This document shows positions 1-13,146 of a stretch of DNA of 64,000 nucleotides, one piece after another. The notes below the pieces were generated by a model that ran no database searches, had not been told where the DNA came from, and saw only the letters and a list, made by a program, of their open reading frames with translations. The stretch spans positions 8,237,001 to 8,301,000 of the forward strand of contig JBBDHG010000032.1 in assembly GCA_037951165.1 (NCBI GenBank), read 5' to 3'. Origin of the DNA: Lophius americanus. Lineage: Eukaryota; Chordata; Actinopteri; Lophiiformes; Lophiidae. Positions within the stretch are counted from its first letter, which is position 1. The number at the start of each line of letters is the position of its first letter. The position numbers and the translations under genes are program-made.

Positions 1-1028
1 GTGCCGTTTTCCCTCATATGGTAAGAGTGTCGAAAAATTGCTGTGGGATGAAACAGAAATACAATACTTCAACAAAACCCATAAATTAAATTTAAATTTA
101 AATTTGAAATAGTATTTATAGTATTTCATACTGGATTTAATTGATGATTTTTTATGCCCTATTAGTACAATATTTTGTGAAATTCTAATAAACAGACCTC
201 TAGAACTTTTTTATTTTTTTCGAATTGACCTCACTCTTTAAAAATGATTTTAGACCTTAAGTGCAAAGCTTGTTTTTTAAATAAAGAAAAATTGTATGAT
301 ATATTATTTTACAATAACTCTTATTTGGTCAGCATCCATCATCCAAATGGTGGAAGCCTCAGTCAGTACAGATTATTGGTGAAAAACTGAGACAGAATGC
401 ATTCCAATAAAACATTTGCAGAAATTCAAACTGATATATGATCTGTCAGACTTACTCGAGAAACAACATTAGAGTTGACTAAAATTCCCACATCAACTCG
501 AGAACCATGGGACTGAAGAAATAACAAACAAAATAACTTAACTGAGTAGTACATTGTGGAAGAAAGTAACAAGAAGGGAGCCCCAGAGGGAGCCTCATGT
601 GTAGTTTGTTTTTGTGATGGGGCAGGTAAGGTGATTCAGTCAAAGGGAAGATTGAGAGAAGGGTAAGAGCAGGCTGTGCTCATGTCCTGGTGACCTTTGA
701 TGTCCCTCAAGAGGCTAAACATTGTAAGCTTGTGAACAAGTGCATCTGTTCACTCTACTCCTGCTTCAGCCCGCGGGCTGTGCTCTAGGTTGGTGTCAGT
801 CAGTCAGGTGCTGCTTTTGGTGCTGAATTTTCCTCAACACAGCAAGTGTCTGCTGTAGCTCTCCAGGGTGCTGAACCTTTGTTGGAACAATAGATGCACA
901 GTGAGGATTTTTCCTCATTTGCCCTTTCTTAATTTTCTAATTCAATAACATTTTTTCAATCCAAGTATAGGATCCTCCTCGGTCTGGTCAAATTTAAATT
1001 TGATTATTGAGCCAATATAGAATTTATT
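1..1028. other. No gene recognised
   Basis: A+T-rich sequence with no frame or repeat end I can name. A short AAATTT run lies at 84-108. No host exon is supported. Confidence 0.5.
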
Positions 1029-1145
1029 ATATTCCTGAAAAGATACTATGAAACTGTCAATGCTGACCACCAAAGATTTTTTTGTTAATGGGATACCTAA
1101 AATAATATGGAATGGAATATTTTCAGATTTTATAACCCCATAGGC
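1029..1145 (+). repeat. Family A fragment (5' part), weak
   Basis: The stretch with TTTTTTTGTTAATGGGATA and then CAGATTTTATAACCCCATA matches the 5' part of better copies, especially the one at 30085-30350. No terminus is clear, so this is the least certain family A copy. Confidence 0.4.
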
Positions 1146-1637
1146 CAGGGGTACTCAAATACAAATCTTAAAGGTCCACAACAGTTTTTTTCAATGACTC
1201 AAAGGTCCATTTATTATAGTCGGTCAAGTCACAAGCCATAATACTGTGTATTTCAAGCAAAATGTTCTTTTCATTCAAAACAACAGCAAAAATACATACT
1301 AAATAAAATAAAATGCCATTTCCATTTTGACATAAATTCAAATAAATACTCAATTAAAACAAAAAACTCGACAGAATGCCTAAGTAAACAAATATATCAA
1401 GATCTCAGGAATCAAAGTGCAATGAAAAACTATTTTCTTAGGTCAAACACTGCTGTTTAATAAGAGAAAAGGCATCTTGTGCTTACCCAACACCCACGGC
1501 ACTCCGAGTGAGCACTCTTTGGCTTTTTGTTGTTGTGTCTGTTGTAGTGTGTGTGTTTTGGTTTGGTCAGCACTTGTAAATGGGCTGCTATATCCATGCC
1601 AACGATGGGCTGATAGGCTGTTACTGGGTCACATGGT

Positions 1638-2129
1638 TGGTTTACATGGAACACTTTTCTCCTTTCCGAATTAAACCATTACAAATTGCAATGTCGATGA
1701 TCTGTTAACATTACTTGTGATCTTTTCAGACCCGTTATCTACATGCATTGATGGTCTCATTTAATCGGAAATACTTTCACACATGCGCAGACGATCCACA
1801 CTCCTGTTCATAATGTGGCGATAATGCCTCGGTGAGCTCTGTGTCGACCGCCAAGAAGCGCCCAGGAGAAGAATATGACAAAGAGGGCATGCGAGGAAGT
1901 GACGTTTTGGCCATCTAACTGTCCAAATATGTTAAAATATTTCAATGTTGCATGAATTAATTACTCTCCGATGCAGACCGGCACTGTTTTGAAGGTGCCG
2001 TATTTAAAATGCTTTGCGGTGCTGAAAAAACTTAATGGAGCATTTAGACGGTGTTTAGATGCAGTATTTTCTTTCCCATTAGAAATCTTCTCCGAATCTA
2101 ATCTGAATTAGGCTGTCCATGTAAACCCA
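1638..2129 (+). mobile_element. Family C non-autonomous DNA element, copy 1
   Basis: The left end reads TGGTTTACATGG and the right end CCATGTAAACCCA, so the ends are inverted copies of each other; one G is missing on the left. The body aligns along its length with 34015-34596, including ACTTTTCTCCTTTCCGAATT, CACATGCGCAGACG and GCAGTATTTTCTTTCCCATT. The open frame seen in the other copy is present here but broken by a one-base deletion near 1950 and by stops. Inverted ends plus two copies in 33 kb argue for a cut-and-paste transposon derivative. The superfamily is unknown; I could not see a clear target duplication. Confidence 0.75.
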
Positions 2130-2219
2130 CCTGTCAGAAGTTCAGCTCAGGGTCCGCAGATAGGCAGCTATTGATGGACCGGTGCCATAGACCTTAATTC
2201 AAGGAAAGACTAGATTGAA

Positions 2220-2967
2220 CATGAGAAAGGTCAGTTCAACATTTCGGCCACTAGGGTGAGCATTAATTACTCAACAGTAGATTTGATTTAGTCCAAATTT
2301 AGTGCATGTGAATCGGCTCAAGGAGCTCTAACTTGCACACATCATATTTTACTCTAATAGTTCACATTCTACTCTCAAGTGTGAGCTTTCTTTCTTCTTT
2401 TTTTTTTTTTTTTTTTACAAAGAATACTGTTTATCATGCATAAGTTCCAAATCTGAAGTCATATTTACCAGCCTCCAAGAGATCAAACTAACTTGTTTTG
2501 TCATATTTCACTGTAATTGTTTTTGTTACATCTAGTAGGGGTCTATTTTGGTAAAAAGTCTTTTGACCGTTACTTCCAAATTGTTAGTTTAGTTTGAATC
2601 TACACATGGATATTTATCTCGTATATATATTATTTTACAGTATTATTTAACATTTTACTCATAAGGGGGAGCTTCTCATGGAAAACACATTTTTTTGTTC
2701 CTGAACTTCCATACCAAAAATCCAGTTGTGTTTAAATTTAGCTCATATGAATTAACATAAGTAAGTCAGAAAAAATAATTAACAGCATCTATTGTCATTT
2801 TTGAGCCAGTATGGGAAATTATCTTAGGCATATTGCTGACTTCATAGATGATTAATAAGTCACATTTAATTTAAAGAGTTCAATCAGGGGAATCGCTTGT
2901 ACAACACAAAGGATTGGGGGCTTTTTGGGGATATACGCCTGCTGTCAGGGAAGACAGCATAGGTCTA
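2220..2967 (+). repeat. Family A copy with 3' end
   Basis: It carries the family A middle blocks (AGTCCAAATTTAGTGCATGT near 2291, ATATTTTACTCTAATAGTTC near 2343, TTTTACTCATAAGGGGGAGC near 2652). It then has the 3' block GTTCAATCAGGGGAATCGC and the terminus GGGGGCTTTTTGGGGATATA near 2915-2935. A poly-T run of about 20 sits inside at 2397-2416. The 5' terminus is missing. Confidence 0.75.
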
Positions 2968-4389
2968 GTTTTAGAGTTTTATATTTGGGAATCTTATTTA
3001 TTTTGTGTAATCGCTGTTCACTTGAAATACAACTTAGATTTACAAAAAGCACTAGTGTATGTTTGCCATGCCTAACTTCTAAAATAAGTGGCCTTCAAAG
3101 CCCCTCACTTCACTTCACTCCATCCCCAACCGCTCACCTATAACTTTATCTAGGTCAGTGAGACACTTCCTGCCTCTGATTGCCAGAGGGAAATGGTAGC
3201 CGATCACCATTCTTATTTCCCTCAACTCATCACAGTGAAGTATCAGTGCTGAAGGGAGCAAGCAGACGTTAGACAAATATTAAGTTCTTTGAAAAAGACG
3301 TGAGTCAGACCTTCCTTCTTTGTTGATGGTGTACACTTGATCAATGTGATTACTTTATCATGCATCATCTAAGATATCCTAATGGCTGTTTGAATGATGT
3401 GCGAGCTGTCGTTGAGTTTATTACAATACCAGAAACCAATCCACAACATACATTTAAAGCCTTGAAGGATAGACTATTATGCATGTAAGGTGTACGTGGT
3501 GAACATATGATAAAGTTATGACTAAAAAAGTGAACAATTGAGCTGGGTTACTAAATAGAATTGTCACTAACCTTGACTGTCACATGATAGACTTAGTCAA
3601 AAGACATGGCACAGCGTTGGTTTGTGTTGGAAGATGCTGCTCAAAGGATTGGTCACCATTTAGGACATCACAATTATCTCTGACCAAACCACCGTCCCGA
3701 TTAAGAAGGGCTTCAGGTGTCAGCTGTCCATGTAAGGCCTAAACCAGCCAAGGCACCCGCACAAAAATACAATCAGCAAACTTCAGTAGCCAGATGACGC
3801 GTGACATGACAAATACCATTGCTACACCACAGAAGGTCTGGTGTTAATTGAGAAGGTTAAGAAAAATGCTTTAGAACACAGCAATAACCTCTGCCTTGAC
3901 AATTGGTTTACTGTCTTTGCATCAAAAAAGCAATACTGTACAAAGCATTTAAGTTTGGTGTTTTAAAATGCTCCAGGCCGATATGTTTGTACTTTTGTGC
4001 AATATAACAAAACTTCAAGTGAATATTTGTTTTCAAAAACTATATATTTTTCCCTGGAGATTCCTGGGGTCATTTCTCTTCAGCATATCAAATACTCAAA
4101 CTCTGCAGTATTGAAGAATGAGCTTGTTCATCATTCGTATGAAAAACATGAGAGGGGTTATTTGTTTGTTTATTAATGCAATATTTCAAGGAACTTGCAG
4201 TTTGAATTTGGTGACTTTTAGTAAAATTTGTTACAACATGATTTTAGTTCTTGTATGCATCACAATTTACCTTACGTTATAAAACTTATATTGTTGAAAT
4301 GATTTACACATTTTTATCTTGAACTGGTCTTACTTTTATCCTTTGTTTTTAAGCAAAACCTTCATTCATACATTTACTGTCCCTGCCTT
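2968..4389. other. No gene recognised
   Basis: Non-repetitive A+T-rich sequence with many stops in all frames. Nothing I can name. Confidence 0.5.
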
Positions 4390-4712
4390 TCCTATGCAAG
4401 GTCGCAGAGGGCTGCAGCAGATCCCAACCCTATCATTGGGCAAGATGCGGGGTACATCCTGGACACTTTGCCCTTTCGTCACGGGGTCAACAACAGACAG
4501 AGAGAAAAAAACCCAATCATACCCGCATTCCCACCCATGGACAATTTAGAGTCACAAGTTCATATAATGCTTGTTTTTGGACTTTGGGCTGAGGCTGAGA
4601 GAACCCATGCAAGCACAGGGAGAACATGAAAACTGCTCACTGAAAGGCCCCCACACCCCAGGTGGGTTTGAACCATGACCGTTCTTGCTGTGAGGCACTG
4701 TGCTGCTGAGAA
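4390..4712 (-). mobile_element. tRNA-derived SINE (DANA/V-SINE type)
   Basis: Read on the minus strand it starts with a tRNA-like head: CCTCACAGCAAGAACGGTCA followed by GGTTCAAACCC, which fits a polymerase III B box. The body then gives the words typical of this teleost SINE class (GTTCTCCCTGTGCTTGCATG, TCCAAAAAC, GTGACTCTAAATTGTCCATG, GGATGTACCCCGCATCTTGC). The family assignment is from memory of the consensus. The SINE is diverged and is not expected to be active. Confidence 0.72.
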
Positions 4713-5504
4713 AATAACATCATAGCAAAGTTTGCCAAACCCACACTGCCTAAGAGCAAGGTCATCTGAATTAATGGTAGGTGTACTTAAACTATTACAG
4801 AGTTTTAGTAGTCCTCCTTTTATTAAATTTTCAAAGATGATAATTTTGTGAAAATAGCAACTTATAAACAAACCACAGCGAAAACAATACATAATTTATT
4901 AAATGAAAAATAATTAAAGAAATAAGTCTTGTTTCCCTGCTCCACTGAAACCAATATGTATCTGTAATCAGGAGCAGAAGAAGTCAAGTCAGCCTAATTA
5001 CAGAGCGTGTAATGAACCACCTGCTGCGAGACTGTGTCGCTGAATGTTTATGAAGCGGGCCAGAAATGCTGTACACAATTTGTACATGCCCACGCACAAA
5101 CACTGCCTCTGGTACACAAATAAACAGACACACATTGCCAGTGGTTAGGGATACACAAATGCAAATGCACACCTAGCAGGCTATCGACAAATTTACAATG
5201 AGTTGCCAGAAAAAAGAATAAACACGGGTCAGGTATTACACGTGTTATATATAATATAATTATACAGAATTAATACATAATACATTATATATAGTACATT
5301 ATATTATACATAATGTCTTTATGCTGCTGAAGATGAAAATATGCGTGGCCTTAAAAATACAGTATGTCTGACTTCTTTGCAGGTCTTACCGGTCAGGTTT
5401 CGTGCATGAAGACAAATTAATGTACGGGTTCCGTGGCATTCAAATTATGATTGAACTGAAGTGACTGATCATTAAGAGCAAATATCCATCAACGCCCATT
5501 GTGA

Positions 5505-5510
<6 letters not shown>
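4713..5510. other. No gene; AT-rich inverted-repeat tract
   Basis: No gene seen. Between 5240 and 5313 the sequence is almost pure A/T, with overlapping inverted repeats built from TACATTATATATAGTACATT-like units. It could extrude as a cruciform but is most simply low-complexity sequence. Confidence 0.5.

Positions 5511-5586
<76 letters not shown>
5511..5586 (+). repeat. (AC)38 microsatellite
   Basis: A perfect dinucleotide run of 38 AC units. A shorter AC-rich run follows at 5801-5821. A run this long and uninterrupted should be highly polymorphic. Confidence 0.98.
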
Positions 5587-5588
<2 letters not shown>

Positions 5589-6049
5589 ATCTAACCTTTT
5601 ATCTCCAGAAGATGAATGGAGGGTGTGAGGGATTTTGTCTTTGACAATGTCGCCAATTTTCTCCTTCCATGGCTTTCAAATTTCAGCAGATATTTTTCTG
5701 AACTTTCAATTCATCATCCTGGACACTGTCCACTCAACCGTCAGAGCTGAGCACAAAGGCCACTTCTATTGTCACACAGTCACAATCCCTTGAGAGCTGC
5801 ACACACACACACATACACACACGGGTTAAAGCGCAGATTAAGTACACTTGTGACTATGGCTTCTGTAACATTTAAGATCTTACAGGCTGCAAACTGTTCA
5901 GTTTTTTGTCGATGTTTGTCAAATAATATATACTCAATATGGTTTGAATACCACATATATGGATTGGATTTGATCTAAATTATATTTCCAACATGGGTCT
6001 ATACATGTGTTGTTTACTACAAATTGATCTAATGCATCTACCAATCATG

Positions 6050-6270
6050 TAACATGGTTGGTAGAATCGTCATGGAATCGTCACTGCTGCATAGGGAGAA
6101 TTGGATTGATTTTGGGAAAGGTAGTGTATATTTTACTCACAACGGCGTGATTTTTTTCACACTTAAAGCACAGTTTTTCCGACTCAACTTCAGGAGTAGT
6201 AGTGCTTTTACAACACAGCTGGTTTGGGGGCTTTCTGGGGATATATGCCTTGACAGCGTGGGTGTGCACA
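6050..6270 (+). repeat. Family A copy, internally deleted
   Basis: Both end regions are present in only about 220 bases: the 5' words GAATCGTCATGGAATCGTCA and TTGGATTGATTTTGGGAAAG, then the 3' terminus GGGGGCTTTCTGGGGATATA followed by TGCCTTGACAG. The middle blocks are missing, as expected for an internally deleted copy of a DNA transposon. Confidence 0.7.
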
Positions 6271-9004
6271 GAGTGACAAAAAACTGCAAAACAACTGGAT
6301 GTATTTACTCATAAACACAAGCAGTAGATTACTGAATGCAGTTTTCTTTTGCCCCTTCATGATGACTGTAACGCCTGACTCAAAAACGCCTGACAAAAAC
6401 CACCATCCATCACCTCTCTCTTGTTCTTGACTTTGGGTGTAGGGGTAGTCAAGTGAAACGTAATGCACACACAAGAGCACTTCTGAGTTCTGCCCTTCAG
6501 AGGAGAATTATTTATACTCAACTTTCTCTCTCATGTTTTCGTTTGTTCTCAGTCCGTTTGAAAGGTGCCTTGTCATGGTAAAGAAAGATGGTGGCTGTTG
6601 GAAAACTTCCAGAAATCTGTAGACTCTGAAGGATCTGTCTCCTCTGAAAGAACAGTCTGTTCTGACTTCAGTCCAAATGATTGATGTTTTTTTTAACCAG
6701 TCCAGTTCTTTGAGTTCAACATCTTCACCGAAGTCTCCAGACTCTGTTCTACACTGGTTGCAATGATAGTGATAGTGATATACTTGAAATTTAACCTTTC
6801 CCTTTTTGTCAGTTTGAATACATATTGGTATTTTTCTAAATATTATGTAAATTATGTGTAAAGGTGTAGATATTTTAGGGACACATATTGTTTACCTTGT
6901 CCGTCTGTCCATCAGCACATAGTCTATCGTTCCAGAATTCACTCACATCTGAATTTCACTTGTACCTGTAGTGGCCCGTGAGGTGTGCATCTCATATGAG
7001 ATTTCTTATTTTGCTTCTTTATCCATCTTAAGGCATCTGGCATCTGTAGGTGAGACTTTATTTAAATTTCCTGATGGAAATAATAGATCTGGTAAAAAGA
7101 GATAACTCTAGAATATGGATGCAGAATATTCATCTAATGTTTTCAGACACCTTTTTTAACCTTAGCAGCAGCGTGATTCGAAAACTTTCTCACCACAAAG
7201 ATCCACTATTCTCTGGATAATTAGTGAAGTTGGTTTTAACAACCGTGTAGAACTGATTCTCTACTAACAGACAACAGAATGATGGCTGACCCGATTGAAT
7301 GGGTCACTCGTGGGTGGAATGTTTCAGGCTTAGTTGGTGTTGTCTCTACATTTAATAAATGTGATAATATGCTCAGGGTTCATCTTTACTGTGTCCTGAT
7401 AAGGTGCAGCCTCGTCCCTGGTTTCTATACTCCACAGCATTCATGGCAAAAAGTTAATTGAGGAAAAATTGATAGGCGACATCCAGAGGATATGGGACAG
7501 TAGAATGGTTACATTGATTATGTCGGTGCTAAGCTTGGTCTTTCAGGCCCGAGGTCATGTGACACAAGCACACCAGCATTTTTCTTTACTTATATGTGGA
7601 CAAAACAGGTAATATGTGGTCAAGAAGCCTTGTGCAAGAGTAAGTTACCTGTGATAGCTGCTAACTAGCTAATCCCACTGTTAAATAAATGTGTGGGAGA
7701 GACTGGCAACACATTAAACCAAGATGCAATTCCTGATTATCAGTTTTACTTTTCATATTTGAATGATCATTTAATGAGACTAAATTCATCAGCCTCAGGG
7801 CAAAAAAATTCTTTAAAAAGCCAAATCCAACACACTTCTTCCAGATACAAGTGCAGCATGTTAAGTTGCTTTTTTTGGTGCAGATGAAATAACAGCTTAA
7901 GGTAATGAGAGTGCTGCAGAGATAACAAATACATCCAAAGAGTGGCAGAATTTTCTTTGAACAATGTTCTGGGCTTTTTGTGGTGTGGAGTAAACATCTT
8001 TGTTTGTCTGTCTACTTTGACGGAAGTTTGAAAATAAAGTAAACTTAACTGTTCAGTGTAATTGTACATACTCTTGTAAGCACCCTGCATGTTGTTCTGT
8101 TGTATTTTATGTAAACTTTACTTGCATTGTACAACATGATAACACTTTATGTTGAATGATGAACTTTATTTCAGTTTCTGCACATTTTAATAATACTATG
8201 AAAAATACTGATAACTCTTAAGTTTTTGGCAGTAAAATAATGAATAATAATTGCTGTTTTTTTTCTCTAATACACTTCAAAAATGTATGCATGGGTGTAA
8301 AAGAGTACGCACAGCTTGTGAGACTGTGTTATTTGAGAAATCTACCTTAAATATCATCCTACATGCTTTTCCCAACTAAAGACAGAAAAACTAGAAAGGA
8401 CACAGATGCCCCCAGCTGCTGGGAAAACTCAATTTTGCTACTGATATGGTTAGACCATAATCCGTGAATGTGAGAAAAATAATTCAGCTCAGTTCAATTC
8501 TGCCTAAAAATAACCAAATTGAAGAAACAAATTATGAAATGCACACCTCTAGGGCCCGTACAATGGTCTTCTGAAATTTTATTGCTCTCTGTCCAGAGGC
8601 TTTTGAGAAATATGGATTGACTTTTCTCCATTACAGATGAGCAGACAAGATAACTGTCTACTACAAGTCTGCTCTAGATCATAGCATTATCTCTTAGCTG
8701 CTCTGCTAATTAATGCCCTAACTATTAACTAAAAGCTAAGAGCACTACAACAGTTATGTAGCAAATCAAAGCACTGTTTTATATGAAGTATGAGGTGTCT
8801 TTCATACACCAACTTAAGCGAAACTGCTGGATGAAACAAACTGCAGATGCCTCTGGAACAGACTTATCTAAGCTACAATGAGGTGAAACAACTCCATTAT
8901 AGACACAAAATATTTGTTTCCATGGTTTTGTACGGTACATGTGCCACGGGTTAGATAACAGTGTAAGCAATAGTTTAATAGAGACATTCCTGTTGTCTAT
9001 GAAC
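6271..9004. other. No gene recognised
   Basis: 2.7 kb of A+T-rich single-copy-looking sequence. Short open frames here have no domain signature or sensible residue composition. No element ends recognised. Confidence 0.5.
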
Positions 9005-9240
9005 TATTAGGGTAAAGTACAAGATAGATCTCCTTGAGTTGATCCATATGCATCAAATTTGGGCCAAATCGGACCAACTGTTGAGAAATTATGACCCAAA
9101 AACTTTTGGAGATAAAGCTCTCCCTAGAGTCGAAAATGAGTGCAGATTAAATGGTTTTTGAGTGAATGCCTTAATATGAGGGACCTGCAGCTGTGGTTGA
9201 GAGAATTCCATAATATTTCCAACTTTTCAGGGATATAATT
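9005..9240 (-). repeat. Family A copy, 5' end
   Basis: Read on the minus strand it begins at 9240 with the family 5' terminus (plus strand CTTTTCAGGGATATAAT, preceded by TTCCATAATATTTCC). It then has the GGAGAGCTTTATCTCC block and GGTCCGATTTGGCCCAAATT near 9065-9085. The 3' half is absent. Confidence 0.75.
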
Positions 9241-10856
9241 AATGGACAGCAAAATTCTTTTTGTCATCACCCCTATCAAAGAGGTTTTTTGGTCAGTCTA
9301 CCTGTTTTCCATTTCGGTTGTGGAAAAACATCTTTTGAGTAAAAAATGATGATTGACAAGTGCTGCTGAGTGGGGTTGCCGATCAAGACTGTCTTCTATC
9401 AACATTATTATTGATATTATTATTTCCTTATTATCATTTATACCTTATAAAATCATTCAAGTTGCATGACATAATTTAGCAAGCAGTAGATCTGTTTAAA
9501 AAAGAAATTAGGAGAAAAAATGGAATAGGATATTAAAAAAGTATTTATCTATAACTATAAAAAAAATGCACTTGTTTTCAATACCTGCAGGCACATAATA
9601 TTATTCAGTGTTGGACAACATTAATAGGATTTTGTACAGATATTCATCCTTCTCTGTTAACCCCTATACCTGTAAAGAAACTGTATGAAATGATGGTTTC
9701 TGTTTCTCTGTAGTTTCGGTTTTTCCTGAGTTTCAATTGAAAACGAATCGACTGATTTCAATTGCTTTACTTCTTCAACTCATACGAATGTTGTATTGAA
9801 TCTTCACATGCTTATTTGTTAGGAATTAAAGTCATGAATACTTTAATCTGTGCAAAGGGATGATGTTGATGATGATGATTTAACATGTAGAACATATGAC
9901 TATTTCTTTATCAGTCACTTTCCGCCAATATTTTTAACAGGCTACGGCTGCAAACAGTATATACTTTCTTAATGGGGGGTTGGGGATTGCCATTTTGCTG
10001 CAGCATGTGTGTTGTGTCCATCATGGAGTCTAACAGGCAATGTGCATGAGCATGTAAGAGTCTCATTAAATTCATATAAAATAATAAACACACCATGTAT
10101 GACACTAACCATCACATTTGATACAGGTGTAAACAGTGAAGCTGGTAACCGCCAGAACCTTCATCCCGGCAGTGGCCGTGCTTTAAGATTTTACATGCAT
10201 AGACAACTGCATATTGTATAAGAATAAAATATTAGCCTAGACGAGGAACCTAGGTGCTCTCTGGAGTACCTTTGCAGCTATCAGCTGTTTTCTACGACTC
10301 CACTGCCGCTGCTTTCCATTATAAGCCATATTGTATTTTAAAATTGTAATTGCTTATCAGACTATATTTATACCACTGGATGACAGACGTTTCCTCTGTT
10401 TAGCTCTACTCGTTGGACGTGTATTGAAGATTTAATAAAAGGTCCCTTGGGCAGTCAGTAATTTACTTCAGTGTCTCCTATCTCGGTCTAACTATACTTT
10501 TAGTAGTAGTTGCATAGAGAGTGATAATAGTTGATGGGAAAGGAAATAACACATAAAGGCCTCTCAGGTGAAATGATATGGTGTTCCTTATTATATGAAT
10601 GAGTAACAGAGTGAAGATGAAACATACATGAAGTCTTATTGCCTGTAATTGAGATGTGCCACACATGACACAAGTCCCCCCTGTTCGGAAGAGGAAACCT
10701 ATGATCAATTTAGTTAATGTGTTTCTAGTCATATCGGTTTTAGCTGGCCTAGGTGATGTTCGTACCCACACAGTCACTCAAGCATAGGCATATATACTTT
10801 ATATATACAAGACAGCAATGGACATTAATAGAGATAAGCACAGGTGCACAGGAACA
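9241..10856. other. No gene recognised
   Basis: A+T-rich sequence with short GATGAT and TATTATT tracts. No supported gene or named element. Confidence 0.5.
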
Positions 10857-11157
10857 CATGCACACACACAAACATACGCACAAGCTTCATGTCAAGCTGA
10901 ATAAAGTGCAACGACAGCTGGGTAAAATTGCACCTATAAATCATTTGTCAGACAGTTCTAAATTCTATCTGCCAGCTAAATGCGGTCAAATCTGTACCCA
11001 TTCCCTCACACATGCACCTCACACACACACAAATGCACGCTCAATCGCACTCATGCACACGAACGCGCACATACACGTACACACACTCAAACACACACAC
11101 AAACACGCTCAATGGCACTCATGCACACACATGCACACACACACGCACACACACATT
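10857..11157 (+). repeat. CA-rich compound low-complexity tract
   Basis: Two CA-rich blocks (10857-10890 and 11006-11157) are built from imperfect CACACA, CACATG and CACGCA units. Overlapping frames here translate into His/Thr-rich repeats purely from the repeat, so I do not call a protein. Confidence 0.9.
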
Positions 11158-11359
11158 CCCTTGTCTGGGTGGATCTGTCTGTAGTAATGAGCTCAGTACA
11201 CTTACTGAACACTCCATTCTATATCAGGAAAAAAATGACAAGGAAGTGGATTCTTTTGGGAAGCACCGCAACTCCTCTGCACCTTTGTGAGAGTATGTGT
11301 CAGCATTCACTATGTTTTGTTGTGCTCATGACACACTATGTCCATTATTACGTTTTTCA

Positions 11360-11860
11360 TAATATCCCCGAAGAGTCGAGATATTATAAAATCGTATCCA
11401 CCCATCCGTCGCAGATCCTCCGTGTTAGGACGATAACTGAAAAAATGATTTCATGGACATACACATGCAGACCATGGAACGAGGAAGAACTGCGGTTGTT
11501 TTTGGAAAAAGGTTGGTTTTATATATCTAACACTTGTGGGAACTTTATCTAGTGTCAGATATACACTAATTCCGAATCAGATTTTGGGCCATAATTTTGG
11601 GCCATAATTCCTCAACCTTTTGTCCGATTTAGTCCAAACTTAGTGGAGATGAATCGGCTTGAGGAGCTGTATGTCGTATATGTCGTGTTTTATGTCAATA
11701 GTTCATATCTTACTCACTAGGAAGAGCTATTTATGAAAAACACAGTTTTCCAGCTTAACTTCCTAAATCTTGGTCCAATTTTTTTCCAAATCCAGTGCTT
11801 AAGAATCGACCAAAGGATATCAATCTTGTAAATGTCATACTTAAATATAGTATTCCATAT
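11360..11860 (+). repeat. Family A copy, 5' end and two middle units
   Basis: It starts with AATATCCCCGAAGAGTCGAG, the 5' terminal hairpin region, followed by ATATTATAAAATCGTATCC. Two successive middle units follow: GTCCGATTTAGTCCAAACTT near 11622 and GGTCCAATTTTTTTCCAAAT near 11773, about 150 bases apart. The 3' terminus is missing. GGGCCATAATT is duplicated locally around 11585-11610. Confidence 0.8.
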
Positions 11861-12799
11861 CCAACGGTAAATAGTCTGGTCCAGTAAACTTAACCGGTAA
11901 ACAACTGTTGATAGCGTCTCAATCTGACTTCCAGTCCTTGCTGAAGAAGAGAAAAACCACATTGACAGCATCACTCCGACCACTTTCTCGTGGAGACTCA
12001 ACTTTAACCACCTCATTCTGTTTGTTTGTGTTCCTTCACTTCAGAGCACTGCTATGTCAGATTGTTGCGACACATCAATCTCCATTTTTTTTTACATGTT
12101 TCCCCATGAGACGCATGTGAGTGAGATCATGTCAAATGGTGCATTGTTCCCTCTGGTGCAGTAATATTAATAATATCCTTTTCTGCACGATCAACCATTA
12201 CTTTCAAATCTCCTCATCTGTGCATGATTACGATCGCAAAGAGGTAAATATGTCAAGTTTATGGGCTAAAAATCATGCCCCGTGTGGATTTAGTGTCATT
12301 CTTTTACATTACATTGTTTGGGACACACCCATCTGTAGCTACAGTATGCATTATGTTTTCCTTTTCTATTCTTTCTCTGCTTCATCTGCTATGAAGACAC
12401 ACATTTGTCCACAAGTTAACACATTACGTATGCTACATTTTGATAGTGGATATAATGCTTGGAAGGTAAAATAAACATTGTTAAATTGTTACATGCATCC
12501 TTCAGCTCAATAACTTATTCCATGTCTGAAGAGCTTCACATTTATCCAACTGAACTCTGGAGATTGTGTTCTATTCTCAGTGTCTAATTTCAGGACTGTG
12601 CATCATCGAAGAATGGTGACGGTGTTACTGAATGTGACATCACTAGATTTTACAAAAATCTTTACGCTAATATGATCATCAATTTTATGGACAATGACTC
12701 GGCTTTCTCAACTGACTTCCAGTTTATGAAGTACAAATTACAAAGTTGTAATACATTGACGCCCACAGAATTTATTCGGCACAAGCAGAGTTATCTTGT
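11861..12799. other. No gene recognised
   Basis: A weak family A resemblance may extend into 12640-12760 (TTTTATGGACAATGACTC). Otherwise nothing identifiable. Confidence 0.4.
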
Positions 12800-13146
12800 A
12801 TGTGACACATTTTACTCCAATATTTCACATTTTACTCACTAGAGGCATCTTTTTCACGAACAACACTGTCTTAGATCATAACACCTCAACCAGAAGTCCA
12901 ATTTAGTCCGAAGGTGGTGCGTAAGAATTGACTCAAGGTGATCTATCGATTATATATTATATTTTACTCTAATAGTTCATATTTAACTTAAAAGAGTTAG
13001 CCTTTTTTTTAAAGGAAAATCACTGTTTTTCGGACATAAGTACTAATTTATTCAAAGAGTTTGATTAGGGGGATTGCTTGTGGAAAGCAGGGGATTTGGG
13101 GATTTGGGGGATATACCCTTGCTATTGGGGACGAAAGGATAGATCT
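12800..13146 (+). repeat. Family A copy with 3' end
   Basis: It shows TTTCACATTTTACTCACTAG near 12823, AAGTCCAATTTAGTCCGAAG near 12894 and AATTGACTCAAGG. The 3' block is GTTTGATTAGGGGGATTGC, and the terminus is GGGGATTTGGGGGATATA near 13100-13116, followed by CCCTTGCTATTGGGGACG. Confidence 0.78.

Noticed and set aside
4560..4892. A 110-codon minus-strand frame
   Set aside because: Most of it is the tRNA-derived SINE read through; SINEs do not encode protein.
5240..5313. A/T palindromic tract as a replication origin
   Set aside because: Low-complexity A/T sequence is common in the window; nothing specific to an origin is visible.
10753..11552. Three overlapping His/Thr-rich open frames of 92-190 codons
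   Set aside because: They are translations of CA-rich low-complexity sequence, and the longest simply runs on into a family A copy.
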